Below are positions 7,395-15,690 of a stretch of 20,032 bases of DNA, in pieces. Numbering within the stretch: the stretch's first letter is position 1; each line of letters begins with the position of its first letter. This DNA is from JBDTGE01 sp050742975. GTDB lineage: Bacteria > Actinomycetota > Actinomycetes > Mycobacteriales > Jatrophihabitantaceae. The notes below the pieces were generated by a model. That model saw nothing but the letters and a program-made list of their open reading frames with translations. It made no database searches and was not told where the DNA came from. The stretch spans positions 1 through 20,032 of the forward strand of contig JBOGDQ010000003.1 of the NCBI GenBank assembly GCA_050742975.1. Reading direction: 5' to 3'. The translations under genes were made by a program, and so were the position numbers.

Positions 7395-8782
7395 GACAGG
7401 GATACCTGTTCTTTCGTTGCCAGCTTGCCGTGGCCGGGGGTTCCGGTGACTTTGCCGTGTGCGAACACTTCGGTGCCGCGCACATAGGTGGCCTGGATCG
7501 ATGCGCTCACGGTTCGGCCGTCATAGCAGGTCCAGCCGATCTTGGACAGCACATCGTCGTTGCTGATCGTCCAGGGTGCGTTCATGTCGGCGATGACGAA
7601 GTCGGCGTCGTGGCCGGGGGTCAGGGCGCCCTTCTTGCCGGCGAGCCCGAACTTGCGTGAGGGCGCCCATGCCATCAGGTCGATGACTCGATCGAGTGTG
7701 AGCAGGCCTTGGTTCACTGCGTCCAGGGCCAGCGGATAGAAGTATTGGATGCCTGGGGTGCCGGTGTGGGCGCTCCACATCTTGGTCCAGCCGACTTCCT
7801 TCTCTTCGCGTGTGTGCGGGGCATGATCGGAGGAGAACATGTCGATGGTGCCGTCGCGTAAGCCTTCCCAGACCGCCTCGCGCCCTTCGTCCGGCACCCA
7901 GTAGGACAGTGCGTATGGACCTAGCCGTTCCACGTCTTCCCAGGTCGATAGAAATGGCAGCCAGTGGTTTACCTCGCAGGTGACGTCGACGCCGTTGGCC
8001 TTTGCCCGACGTACGGCGTCGACCGAGCGCTTTGTCTGCATGTGCGCGAGGTGCACCGGGCATCCGGAGGCCTCGGCTAGTCGCAGGACGACGTCGATCG
8101 CGGTGTCCCATACGACTCCGTCCCGGGCGGCGTACGCCGACGCGTATCCCTGGGGGGTGTTCTCGCCGCGGGCCAGGTACTCGCCTTCGATGTAGTCCAT
8201 CAGCGACTGGTCATGCGGGTGGATGATGAATCGCTTGCCGGTCGTCTTGATGATGTCCATCATCTTTAGCAGGTCACCGTGGCCGTGCATGCCGGTGCCG
8301 GCAGGGTGTGGGTAGGTTCGACCGGTGTCGACGACCATGTAGATCTTGAACGCGTTGATTCCCATGTTCGCCATTGGGACCAACTGGTCGCCCTGGGTTG
8401 CGGCAGGGTTGTGGTTGTAGTCGACAATCGACTTCTGCGCGTAGAGATCGAAAACCTCGTGCAGCGTCTGGACTGAGTTGGTCGGCGGGATCAGGTTCGG
8501 CATCCCGAAGATCGTCGTGACGCCGCCGGCGGCGGCCTGCTGGGTCGTGGTCAGGATGTCCTCCTTGTGTGTCACTCCCGGTTCGCGGGTATGCACGTGG
8601 ACGTCGACCATGCCGGGCAGTACGAGCTTGCCGGTGGCCTCGAGCACCGTGCCGACGTCCTCGATCGAGGTGCCGCTGTCGACCAGGCCGACGACCTTCT
8701 CGCGGTCCACAAGCAGATCTGCCCGCACGCTTCCACCGGGAAGCAGGATGGTGCCGCCGGTTACTCGCAGTTCCACGCTCAC
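7391..8782 (-). CDS. Cyclic amidohydrolase (dihydroorotase/hydantoinase/allantoinase class)
   Basis: This 463-residue metal-dependent hydrolase opens cyclic amides such as hydantoins, dihydropyrimidines or allantoin. The binuclear metal site of this class is visible: H62 and H64 (VHVHTREPG), the carboxylated lysine K146 (NAFKIYM), H188 (IIHPHD), H244 (PVHLAHM) and D319 (SSDHAPH). Spacing closely follows bacterial allantoinase. GGVTTIFGMPN and the C-terminal LTPGHDADFVIADM are further family marks. I chose GTG at 8782, which shares GTGA with the upstream hydrolase stop; a longer open frame to 9094 lies inside that gene and lacks homology. The HTREPG motif resembles dihydroorotase, but the operon contains no pyrimidine biosynthesis gene, so a catabolic ring-opening role is more likely. 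Exact substrate unknown. Confidence 0.9.
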   Translation of the reverse strand: MSVELRVTGGTILLPGGSVRADLLVDREKVVGLVDSGTSIEDVGTVLEATGKLVLPGMVDVHVHTREPGVTHKEDILTTTQQAAAGGVTTIFGMPNLIPPTNSVQTLHEVFDLYAQKSIVDYNHNPAATQGDQLVPMANMGINAFKIYMVVDTGRTYPHPAGTGMHGHGDLLKMMDIIKTTGKRFIIHPHDQSLMDYIEGEYLARGENTPQGYASAYAARDGVVWDTAIDVVLRLAEASGCPVHLAHMQTKRSVDAVRRAKANGVDVTCEVNHWLPFLSTWEDVERLGPYALSYWVPDEGREAVWEGLRDGTIDMFSSDHAPHTREEKEVGWTKMWSAHTGTPGIQYFYPLALDAVNQGLLTLDRVIDLMAWAPSRKFGLAGKKGALTPGHDADFVIADMNAPWTISNDDVLSKIGWTCYDGRTVSASIQATYVRGTEVFAHGKVTGTPGHGKLATKEQVSLS

Positions 8783-9726
8783 TCTGAGGCCTCCACAGGT
8801 TGATCGGTTTCGTTGGTGTTCGCGGCGCGGACGAGGACGTCGGCGGCGCGGAGGTAGGTGTCGAACCACGCCACTATGCGTGGCGTGACGAGGCTCCAGT
8901 ATTGGTCGTAGGACGCGTAGTGGCTGGTGTGCCGCTGCAGGACTAGTTGCTTGGGTCCCCGGGCCGCCTCGTACAGCGCGACAGCATGATCGGTCGGTGT
9001 CGTGGCGTCGTTCTCGACGCCGATCACAAGCAGCGGCGTCGCGAGGGTCGAGGCCGCATCGATGGGTCGGTAGGCGATGATCTCCGCGGCACACGAGAGT
9101 CGGACCTTGGTCGGCACGCGGCCGTCTACGTCTGATTTCACTGAGGTGATCCGGCGCTCGGCGCTCGGCACCATGATTTCCTCGCGTGGGTTAACCAGGC
9201 GCCCGCAACCTCCACTCAGCACCCGCTCGCGCCGATCAGCGTCGAGCGCATCCAGAAACTCGAGCCACTCGGACTCGCTGCGCATTCGGTGCAGCCAATC
9301 TGCGCCGTCGGCCACCGGAACCTGACTGACCGCGGCACGCACACGCGGGTCGATCGCCGCCAGCATCACCGCGTTTCCCCCACCTGTGCCGCCGCTTCCG
9401 AATACGCCGATCGAGTCTGGGACGACATCCTCGCGCGATCTGAGGTAGGTGACGGCGCTCTGTAGGTCTTCGAGTTGCCGGCGGGGCGAAAGCAACGACC
9501 GGTCGCCCTCGGAGTCACCGAAGCCGCGGTAGTCGAAGATCAATACCGCGAACCCGGCATCGGTCAGCGCCTCGTGATAGCGGACATACAGCTTGGCGTC
9601 CTTCAGACCCATCCAGCCCGGACCTTGCACGATCCCCCGATACCGCGCCGGATCATTCTCGGGCAGCCGGAGCAGCCCGTTGATCTGCTCTCCGTCGCTG
9701 AACCAAGCGACCTTCTCAGTTCTCAC
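8779..9726 (-). CDS. Alpha/beta-hydrolase fold protein
   Basis: The 315-residue sequence has the serine hydrolase layout. An oxyanion region with VQGPGWMGLKD is followed by FDYRGFGDSEG (64-74). The nucleophile elbow is GVFGSGGTGGG with S111, the acid is probably D240 in VIGVENDATTP, and the base is H266 or H269 in RHTSHY. Such enzymes cleave esters, amides, thioesters or C-C bonds. The GTG start at 9726 has GAGG seven bases upstream, formed partly from the stop of the GntR gene, and its end is coupled to the amidohydrolase start. In this setting it may cleave the open-chain amide or carbamoyl product of the ring-opening enzyme. That is inference. Confidence 0.85.
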   Translation of the reverse strand: MRTEKVAWFSDGEQINGLLRLPENDPARYRGIVQGPGWMGLKDAKLYVRYHEALTDAGFAVLIFDYRGFGDSEGDRSLLSPRRQLEDLQSAVTYLRSREDVVPDSIGVFGSGGTGGGNAVMLAAIDPRVRAAVSQVPVADGADWLHRMRSESEWLEFLDALDADRRERVLSGGCGRLVNPREEIMVPSAERRITSVKSDVDGRVPTKVRLSCAAEIIAYRPIDAASTLATPLLVIGVENDATTPTDHAVALYEAARGPKQLVLQRHTSHYASYDQYWSLVTPRIVAWFDTYLRAADVLVRAANTNETDQPVEASE

Positions 9727-9735
9727 GTATCAACC

Positions 9736-10572
9736 TCATCGTTGAGTGGGTATACGTACCGAATTGCGCGCCGCAGGTTGGGCCGAAGCCTTGCCGCCGT
9801 GCTTGCTCACGTGGGAGTGGTCGACATCACTGAACAAGATCCCGTCCACGCCGGCGCTGACCTCTTTCAGGTGCTTGCGCAGCCACTGTTCGGCGCTGTC
9901 GACATCCCCGCTCGCGACATGTCTGATCAGCTCGCCGTGGTGGCCGTGGCCATTTCCAGCTTCTGATACGCGCCAGCCGAGCAGGTAGCGCCCGACGCTG
10001 CTGCGTAGCCCTTCGATGAGTTCGACGAGCCGGGGTGCGTTCGGCGCGTCGTAGAGTTCGCGATAGAACTGGACTCGCAGGTCAACGAACGAATCGCCCT
10101 CGGCCTCGGAATCCAGGCGCTCTGCCAGCGATCTCAATGTGGCGGTCCGTGCTGGCGTCATCCGGGCCATCGACTTACGCAGCGCGTGCGTTTCGAGCAG
10201 GTCGCGCAGTTCGTAGATCTCAGTGATCTCATCATGGGTCAGGGTCCGCACCACGGCGCCTCGACGGGGATGGAATTCGACAAGTCCCTCCGCGTCGAGC
10301 TTGAGCAGTGCTGCCCGGACGGGCAGCCGAGAGACACCGATCGCGGTCGCCAGCGCCTCCTGACGCAGCCACTCGCCGGGGGAAAAGGCGCCACTGAGAA
10401 TCGTCTCGCGCAGCACGTCGTAGACCATGTCGCCAACGGACCGGTAGCCGCTGGCCAGACGTGCGACTACGGCGTTCAGGCCGTCGTGTGCCACGTACGG
10501 AGAGTCAGACATAGCCGTCTGGGCTGCATCGTCGGCAGCGGGACTGAGGGCGGACGGGTCTTTGGCTGTCAT
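9736..10572 (-). CDS. GntR-family transcriptional regulator, FadR/FCD type
   Basis: This 278-residue protein has an N-terminal winged helix (about 45-112: MVYDVLRETILSGAFSPGEWLRQEALATAIGVSRLPVRAALLKLDAEGLVEFHPRRGAVV). An all-helical FCD effector domain follows to about residue 245. FCD regulators usually sense a pathway carboxylate and repress the surrounding operon. The usual metal-site pair in the FCD helix (D-x2-F-H) reads R-V-Q-F-Y here, while the later histidines in HGELIRHV and LRKHL are kept, so the metal site is incomplete. The ends are extended: about 40 polar residues at the front and 30 basic residues at the back. The gene lies inside the operon, nine bases before the hydrolase gene, which suggests autoregulation. 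No convincing operator could be assigned. Confidence 0.9.
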   Translation of the reverse strand: MTAKDPSALSPAADDAAQTAMSDSPYVAHDGLNAVVARLASGYRSVGDMVYDVLRETILSGAFSPGEWLRQEALATAIGVSRLPVRAALLKLDAEGLVEFHPRRGAVVRTLTHDEITEIYELRDLLETHALRKSMARMTPARTATLRSLAERLDSEAEGDSFVDLRVQFYRELYDAPNAPRLVELIEGLRSSVGRYLLGWRVSEAGNGHGHHGELIRHVASGDVDSAEQWLRKHLKEVSAGVDGILFSDVDHSHVSKHGGKASAQPAARNSVRIPTQR

Positions 10573-10628
10573 CTGGCGACGCTCCGGATCTGAAAGCGGA
10601 CTTGGTTCGGGAAGGTAACCGTCATTGG

Positions 10629-11435
10629 TCAGGCGGCAAGTTTGCCTCCGTCGATGACGAGGCTCAGGCCGTTGACCGCCGCCGCTCGGTCGCTGACGAG
10701 GAACGCGACCGCGTCAGCGACGTCTGGAGCCGTCGCGAACCGGCCAGTCGGAATGCGGGCCAACGCGGCATCGCGGAATGCGGAATCGGCAAGACAGTTC
10801 CTATTGAGATCGGTCTCGACCATCCCTGGAGCAACCGCATTGGTCCGGATTCCCAGTGGGCCCAACTCGAGCGCCATCTGCCGAGTGAGCATCCGCACGC
10901 CGCCTTTGGAAGCCGCATAAGCCGTGCAGTTGGCGCTGGCCACCTGTTCGTTGACGGACGACACATTCACGATCGCACCGGATCGCTGGCCAGCCATCAC
11001 GCGTGCCGCGGCCTGCGAGACGACGAAATATCCGGTGAGGTTGGTCCGTACGACCGCGTCCCAGTCCTGGACGGCGATGTCAAGAAATGGGGCGCGCAGT
11101 ATCACTCCCGCGTTGTTCACGAGGATGTCGAGCCGCTCGTAGCGGTTGGCGATTTCGGCGACCATGCGCTGGACCTGCGCCGGGTTTGTGACATCGAGGC
11201 AGACTGCTTCGGCAGTTCCGCCTCGGCTGCGCACCGTCTGGACCGCTTCGGACGCACGTGTCACGTCGCGGCGATATCCGTGCACGACCGTTGCGCCTTC
11301 ATCGGCGAGCCGTTGCGCGATGGCACGACCGATGCCCCGACCGGCTCCGGTGACGAGCGCGACCCGACCTGGCAGTTCCCGGCCGGATTCACGGTCTCCT
11401 ACCGCTCCCGAGGAGATCGATGTTCGATCGCTCAT
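10629..11435 (-). CDS. SDR-family NAD(P)-dependent dehydrogenase
   Basis: This 268-residue classical short-chain dehydrogenase has a Rossmann TGAGRGIG at 29-36, NNAG at 107-110, the structural Asn N132, and the catalytic S160, Y173 and K177 in the SSVNEQ...TAYAASK region. The C-terminal IDGG motif is also present. It resembles FabG-like reductases but such similarity is common to catabolic alcohol dehydrogenases. I chose ATG at 11435 because AGGAG lies about eight bases upstream; the frame is open to 11735 but that part overlaps the binding-protein gene in another frame. It sits between the ABC uptake genes and the GntR regulator. It probably oxidises or reduces a hydroxyl/keto group of a pathway intermediate. 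Confidence 0.9.
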   Translation of the reverse strand: MSDRTSISSGAVGDRESGRELPGRVALVTGAGRGIGRAIAQRLADEGATVVHGYRRDVTRASEAVQTVRSRGGTAEAVCLDVTNPAQVQRMVAEIANRYERLDILVNNAGVILRAPFLDIAVQDWDAVVRTNLTGYFVVSQAAARVMAGQRSGAIVNVSSVNEQVASANCTAYAASKGGVRMLTRQMALELGPLGIRTNAVAPGMVETDLNRNCLADSAFRDAALARIPTGRFATAPDVADAVAFLVSDRAAAVNGLSLVIDGGKLAA

Positions 11436-11491
11436 GTCCTCGATCTCCTCGGGTCGGTGGATTGGTTGTACCGCTATGAGCCGTACGTGAG

Positions 11492-12538
11492 TCAGGACGA
11501 CAGGTGCATGGCCGCTGTCGCGGTGGTCCACGGGGTGACGTCCAGCCACTTTGACGCCGGTGGCGTGGAGGTGATCGCCCCGACCTTGGCTGCTAGCGTT
11601 TCCTGCGCCAGTGCAGATTGCTCGCTGAACGCGGTCGCGCTGACGGGGAAGGTGTTTGCAGTCTTGAGCGCTTGGTAGGCGCTCGTGGCATCGGCTTGGG
11701 TGCCGCCTGCGTAGGTGACGGCGGCCTTGACCCAAGCGGCCTGGTCATCGTTGAAGGTCTGAGCTGCCTTGATCCACGCTTCGTCGACTGCTGCTGCCAG
11801 AGCTGGGTGCGCGCCGACCCACGACGGTGAGCCGCCGACAAACGAGTCGGCAAGGTCCGGGGCCGTGGTCGACATCGTCGCCAGGTCGGTGAAGCCGGCC
11901 TTGATCAGTGGGCCGATGTCGGACTGGTGGATGAAGGTGGCGTCGATGTGGTGTGCCAGCATGGCGCCAACCCGGACGGAAGCCCCGCCGGCCAACGTGA
12001 CCTTGACCTTGGAGGCCGGGATGTTGTTCTTCTCGAGCAGGTCGGCAAACATCAGCGCCTCAAGTCCGTGCACGTTCGAGGTTCCGTAGATGTGTCCGGG
12101 GAGGTCGCTGATCGACTTCAGTGATGGCGCACCCATGAAGTGGTAGTCCAGGCGGGGCTGACTCGGGCCGAAGATCTTCAGCCCGGAGTTGATCGCCGAT
12201 GACACAGCGATCGAACCGATGTCGGCATCGCCGGCGAGGATGACGCGGATCGCCGCTGGGTCACCGGTCTGATTGATGATCTTGGTGTTGGCGCCCCAGC
12301 TGTGCAGCACCTGCATCATCAGTTCGACTTTGGTGTCCTCCACGGCGGGTGTGGCACCGACGGCGATGCGGATCGTGACGCCCTTGAGGTTTGGTGTGCC
12401 GTTGGCGGACGTCGGTAGTGCCGATCCCGCCCCGGTGTTGCCGCTGGAGCTACAGGCGGCCACTAGCGGTACCACGACGCCGATTGCCAGGGCAGTGACA
12501 AGCTGTGCCCTTCGGCCGGCTCTGGGTAGTTTGCTCAT
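11492..12538 (-). CDS. ABC transporter substrate-binding lipoprotein (NMT1/TauA/SsuA type)
   Basis: This 348-residue precursor has a lipoprotein signal: a basic start, a hydrophobic ALAIGVVVPLVAAC stretch, and a lipobox with C29, followed by a Ser/Gly-rich linker. The mature domain (from about residue 50) has the NMT1-like pattern IRIAVGATPAVEDTKVELMM, a GDADIGSIAVSSAI motif that fits the A-x-G-x-x-D-[IV] region, and a YGTSNVHGLEALM segment. It captures solute outside the membrane and delivers it to the permease encoded two genes upstream. Relatives bind sulfonates, pyrimidines, nitrate or aromatic acids. The ATG at 12538 follows GAAAGGCGAG and is preferred to the in-frame GTG further upstream. 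The ligand probably defines the pathway's substrate but cannot be read from sequence. Confidence 0.9.
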   Translation of the reverse strand: MSKLPRAGRRAQLVTALAIGVVVPLVAACSSSGNTGAGSALPTSANGTPNLKGVTIRIAVGATPAVEDTKVELMMQVLHSWGANTKIINQTGDPAAIRVILAGDADIGSIAVSSAINSGLKIFGPSQPRLDYHFMGAPSLKSISDLPGHIYGTSNVHGLEALMFADLLEKNNIPASKVKVTLAGGASVRVGAMLAHHIDATFIHQSDIGPLIKAGFTDLATMSTTAPDLADSFVGGSPSWVGAHPALAAAVDEAWIKAAQTFNDDQAAWVKAAVTYAGGTQADATSAYQALKTANTFPVSATAFSEQSALAQETLAAKVGAITSTPPASKWLDVTPWTTATAAMHLSS

Positions 12539-12581
12539 CGCGTGTTCTCGCCTTTCGCTGGGTGGATGGTGGATTCGGTGA

Positions 12582-13364
12582 TCACTGCAGATCGAGGACG
12601 AGGCTGAGGACCCGGTCGCGGATCTTCGCGGCGTCTGCGCTGCCGACCAGGTCGGCATGCCGGCGTGGTCGGGGTAGGGAGACAGGGACGATCTCGCGCA
12701 CGCACCCAGGCGAGGTGCCCATCACGACGATCCGGTCGGAGAAGAAGACCGCTTCGTCCACGTCATGCGTCACCAGCACGGTGGTTGCGCCAATGTGCCC
12801 GATGATCGCTGCGATCTCCTCCTGCAGCCTGCGGCGTGTGAATGCATCGAGGGCAGAGAGCGGTTCGTCCATCAGCAGCACGTCGGGGGCGCCGACAAGA
12901 GCTCGCGCGAGTCCTGCCCGTTGTTGCATGCCACCTGAGAGTGCTTGCGGATAGTAGGTGGCGAACTCCTCGAGATTGGTCAGTTTCAGCTTGTCATCGA
13001 TAGCGGACTTGATCTCGTCCTTGGTGAGCCCTTTGCCCTGCAGCGCGAACGCGAGGTTGTCTCGAACCGTTCGCCAGGGCAGCAGCGCCGGTTCCTGGAA
13101 GACGAAACCCACCTGATCCGGGACGCCGTTTACAGTCCGGTCGTTGATGACGATCTCGCCTTCGGAGGCAGGGATCAGGCCCGAGATCATTCGTAGCAAG
13201 GTGGTCTTGCCGCAGCCCGAAGCGCCGATGAGTGAGACGAACTCGCCGTCCTCGATCTCGAGGCTGACGCCGGTCAGGGCGGTGAACTTCTCGGCGCGAC
13301 GTCCAGGTCGCAGGTAGGTCTTGCAGACGTTCTCGAGCCTGATCGATGTCGATGGCGCGGTCAT
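12582..13364 (-). CDS. ABC transporter ATP-binding protein (SsuB/TauB type)
   Basis: This 260-residue ATPase has every expected motif: Walker A GASGCGKTT (47-55), Q-loop Q90, signature LSGGMQQR (142-149), Walker B LLMDEP (163-168), D-loop SALD and switch H200. Its sequence around PWRTVRDNLAFALQ is typical of ATPases that pair with TauC/SsuC-like permeases. I chose ATG at 13364, which follows AAGGAGAGG; the open frame extends to 13433 into the preceding permease gene. It lies 49 bp after the permease and 43 bp before the binding-protein gene, giving a complete three-component importer. It powers uptake at the cytoplasmic face of the membrane. Confidence 0.94.
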   Translation of the reverse strand: MTAPSTSIRLENVCKTYLRPGRRAEKFTALTGVSLEIEDGEFVSLIGASGCGKTTLLRMISGLIPASEGEIVINDRTVNGVPDQVGFVFQEPALLPWRTVRDNLAFALQGKGLTKDEIKSAIDDKLKLTNLEEFATYYPQALSGGMQQRAGLARALVGAPDVLLMDEPLSALDAFTRRRLQEEIAAIIGHIGATTVLVTHDVDEAVFFSDRIVVMGTSPGCVREIVPVSLPRPRRHADLVGSADAAKIRDRVLSLVLDLQ

Positions 13365-13413
13365 CGTTCCTCTCCTTCTGACCAAGCACGAGCGAGGGGG
13401 GCCATTCGGGTGC

Positions 13414-14301
13414 TCACACTCGGGCGTGCGCATTGGATGCCGTTGCCCAGGGGGCGATCTTGCGGCGGAGGATTTCGAGGATCACCGTGCCGAGGACGCC
13501 GACGAGGGACGAGCTGATGATCGCTGCCAGCAGGGGCGCGGTCTGGAATGCGTCTCCGGAGTCCTGGATCAGCCCGCCAAGCCCCTTGAGGCTGATGTCC
13601 ATCTCGCCGATGATGACGCCGATGAGTGCTTTGGCGATTGCGATCCGCAATCCGGCGAAGATGTAAGGAATGGCATGGGGCAGCGCCACGTTCCGGACGA
13701 CGCTCAGCTCGCTCGCGTGATAGACCCGCGCCATGTCGAGCAAGGTGCCCGGTGTGTTGCGTACGCCCTCTTCGGTGTTGATGATGACCGACCACACCGC
13801 GAGCAGGAACGTGATGACGATTTCGGACTCGAATCCGATGCCGGTCCAGATGACGACCAGGGGCGTCAGCGCGATCAGCGGTGTGGCCTGGAAGAAGCTC
13901 ACGTAAGGGTTGAGGACGCTGTGGGCGATCTCGCTTCGCCCCATCGTGATCCCGACGATGATCCCGACGACCGCGGCGATGCCGAAGCCGGCGCCGAGTA
14001 CCTCCATCGCCCGCAGAAACGCCGGGCCCAGCGTGCCGCTTTTGATCAGATCGACGAACGCGTTCCACACCCGACCTGGCGTTGCCAACAGGATCGGGTT
14101 GATGTTCGAGCCGACGATCTGCCAGATTCCGAGGAAGATGGCGACCGAGGCAAGCTGCATGCCGATGCGATTCGCTCGCCTGCGGCCGGCGGACCTGCCC
14201 GATCCTTGGTCTGACTTTCTCGCACGCCGCCAGGTCGTGGTCTTCGGTTCCGATCTTGCTGTCCTGGCCGACCGTATCGACTTGTCTGCTGCCAGTGACA
14301 T
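13414..14301 (-). CDS. ABC transporter permease (SsuC/TauC type)
   Basis: The 295-residue protein has a basic, Arg/Ser-rich cytoplasmic N-terminus of about 47 residues, then six hydrophobic segments starting at VAIFLGIWQIVGS. The EAA-like coupling loop lies at about 190-235 (ARVYHASELSVVRNVALPHAIPYIFAGLRIAIAKALIGVIIGE), where the ATPase docks. LLATPGRVW near residue 72 is typical of nitrate/sulfonate/taurine-type permeases. The ATG has GGAGG six bases upstream, which fixes the start. The protein forms the membrane channel of the importer completed by the next two genes. A 79-bp gap separates it from the aldolase gene; that gap may hold a secondary promoter, though I see no clear one. Confidence 0.92.
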   Translation of the reverse strand: MSLAADKSIRSARTARSEPKTTTWRRARKSDQGSGRSAGRRRANRIGMQLASVAIFLGIWQIVGSNINPILLATPGRVWNAFVDLIKSGTLGPAFLRAMEVLGAGFGIAAVVGIIVGITMGRSEIAHSVLNPYVSFFQATPLIALTPLVVIWTGIGFESEIVITFLLAVWSVIINTEEGVRNTPGTLLDMARVYHASELSVVRNVALPHAIPYIFAGLRIAIAKALIGVIIGEMDISLKGLGGLIQDSGDAFQTAPLLAAIISSSLVGVLGTVILEILRRKIAPWATASNAHARV

Positions 14302-14380
14302 GAGCTACCTCCAAGAATGATGCGCGTGCGGTTGCTGACGTTCGTGCGGTTGACGTCAAGATGCGGGATTGACGGACGCC

Positions 14381-15118
14381 TCAGAGCGCGCCGACGGCTC
14401 GAGCCATGAATACGTAGTGCTCCCAGAGTTTGTGGGCGCGGTGCCCGCCGCGTGCATAGCTGGCTCGTAGCTCGTCGATCTCGCCGGGGGTCAGCGGCTT
14501 CAACGGGCCCAGTCGAGCAGCGTCGATCAGCGTCCGCGCGTTCTCCTCGATGTCGACGCAGTCCATCAGCAGGTTCTGCAGGGTGTCACCGACGACGACG
14601 GTTCCGTGCGAGCGCAACAGGCAGGCGCCCGCCTGCCCGAGAGTTTTAGCAACGGCGTCACCCTGCTCGCGATTACGGATATGGGTGGGATCTGGATGGA
14701 CGGAAAGACCGGCCGGGAACTTGAACGCGAAGTGCCGCATAGGGCGAAGCGGCGTGTCGACCATCGAAAACGTCGTGGAGTCGTGGGGGTGGCCATGACA
14801 GATGACCCGCACATCCGGCCGGGCTCGATAGACGCCGGTGTGGATGGCTGTCTCGGCCGGCGGGGGGCCCTCGCCGTGAACAACATTGCCCTCCAGATCG
14901 ACGACCAGTAGATCACCAGACTCCAGCGCTGCGCGACTGAGATCGCGCGGCTGGATAAGCAACCGATCTGCGCCGAGTCGGGCACTGAGATGTCCGCTGT
15001 AGCCCAGGACATGCTCCTGTACGAGCAGGCGGGAGCAGGTGACCAGGTCCGCGCGCAGGTCCGCCTCATCGATGTCGACCACCGCCACCCCAGATCGTAT
15101 TTTGGAGATTGGATCCAT
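14381..15118 (-). CDS. Class II aldolase/adducin-domain protein
   Basis: This 245-residue protein has the zinc-aldolase fold used by fuculose-phosphate aldolase, ribulose-phosphate epimerase and some decarboxylases. Zinc ligands are H108 and H110 (VICHGHPHDS) and H171 (LLRSHGTVVVG); E89 in PAETAIHTGVYRARPDV is the expected catalytic acid. SGHLSARLG near 42 fits the substrate-phosphate loop region of the family. The ATG at 15118 has only a weak upstream AGGGTGAG, and an internal GTG near residue 11 is possible. It is the first long gene of the operon. In a catabolic setting it may cleave or decarboxylate a hydroxy-carboxylate after ring opening. The actual reaction is unknown. Confidence 0.88.
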   Translation of the reverse strand: MDPISKIRSGVAVVDIDEADLRADLVTCSRLLVQEHVLGYSGHLSARLGADRLLIQPRDLSRAALESGDLLVVDLEGNVVHGEGPPPAETAIHTGVYRARPDVRVICHGHPHDSTTFSMVDTPLRPMRHFAFKFPAGLSVHPDPTHIRNREQGDAVAKTLGQAGACLLRSHGTVVVGDTLQNLLMDCVDIEENARTLIDAARLGPLKPLTPGEIDELRASYARGGHRAHKLWEHYVFMARAVGAL

Positions 15119-15131
15119 ACTGTAATGCCGC

Positions 15132-15278
15132 TCACCCTGTTATGGGAAGAGCAGGTCGTGTCTTCGTGAACCGCAGCCTGCACGGGTTGCTGTGCCCGGG
15201 CGCCGCCCACGCCTGGACTACGAATCGCACACCATCGGTCTGGACCGCAATGAAGTCGGCTCGCTGCGGACACGCCAT
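15132..15278 (-). CDS. Small ORF (48 aa) with strong ribosome binding site upstream of the aldolase gene
   Basis: On the minus strand GGAGG lies five bases before an ATG, followed by 48 codons and TGA. The stop is 13 bases before the aldolase start. The product starts MACPQRADFIAVQ and looks like alternating hydrophobic and polar residues with a basic end (RLRFTKTR); no known family is recognised. It may be the true first gene of the operon or a leader peptide whose translation helps the poorly primed aldolase start. Its good Shine-Dalgarno contrasts with the weak one of the aldolase. Short length means it could also be chance. Confidence 0.4.
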   Translation of the reverse strand: MACPQRADFIAVQTDGVRFVVQAWAAPGHSNPCRLRFTKTRPALPITG

Positions 15279-15690
15279 TCAAACCTCCAGCCCACGCGAG
15301 AGCCGTCGATTGGCGCGTGCGCCGCTACTGTCAGGGAGAACGGTGCAATTGGCCCGACACGCCGTGCTGTGCGCCGCGCTGACAGCGCCTCGCACAGATG
15401 AATCGCTATCGACCCTTGGAAGACGGTGTGGATGCCCGGGTTGCAGGGTGCTCACTCGAGTCGATCAAGAATCTGGTGACCCTCAGATCAGTGAGCTATG
15501 AAATGGTTGACGCGCGTTCCTCAGTTGACCGGTGGGCGGCGAGCTGACATCTCTGACCCGCTGCTAACGGTCGTCCGTAGGAGACGGTCTGTACCGGACT
15601 CGTGACCGCCGTGTCGGCAGGTCGCCCGACACTGCTACCGGGCTCACGCTGATCTACGAGGACGGAATTACCGATCGCTGTCCCGAGTCC
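15279..15690. other. Intergenic region between the operon and the MDR gene; likely operon promoter region
   Basis: No convincing gene is seen. The operon promoter should lie here, reading leftwards. An 18-bp dyad with arms ATCTG and CAGAT (15471-15488) is a possible operator for the GntR regulator but has only five-base arms. No clear -35/-10 pair could be assigned. A hairpin at 15611-15632 is listed separately. Confidence 0.4.
15611..15632 (-). terminator. Possible hairpin terminator downstream of the MDR gene
   Basis: Arms GTGTCGG and CCGACAC can pair over an eight-base loop, about 60 bp past the MDR stop. There is no T-run, so it would be the T-less type seen in actinobacteria. Weak call. 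Confidence 0.25.

Noticed and set aside
7391..9094. Longer 567-codon form of the amidohydrolase
   Set aside because: The extra N-terminal part overlaps the alpha/beta hydrolase gene and is Arg/His-rich. GTG at 8782 matches the family start and the coupled GTGA overlap.
13321..14214. 297-codon plus-strand ORF rich in Asp and Glu
   Set aside because: It is antisense to the ABC permease and ATPase genes and has acidic low-complexity composition with no recognisable family.
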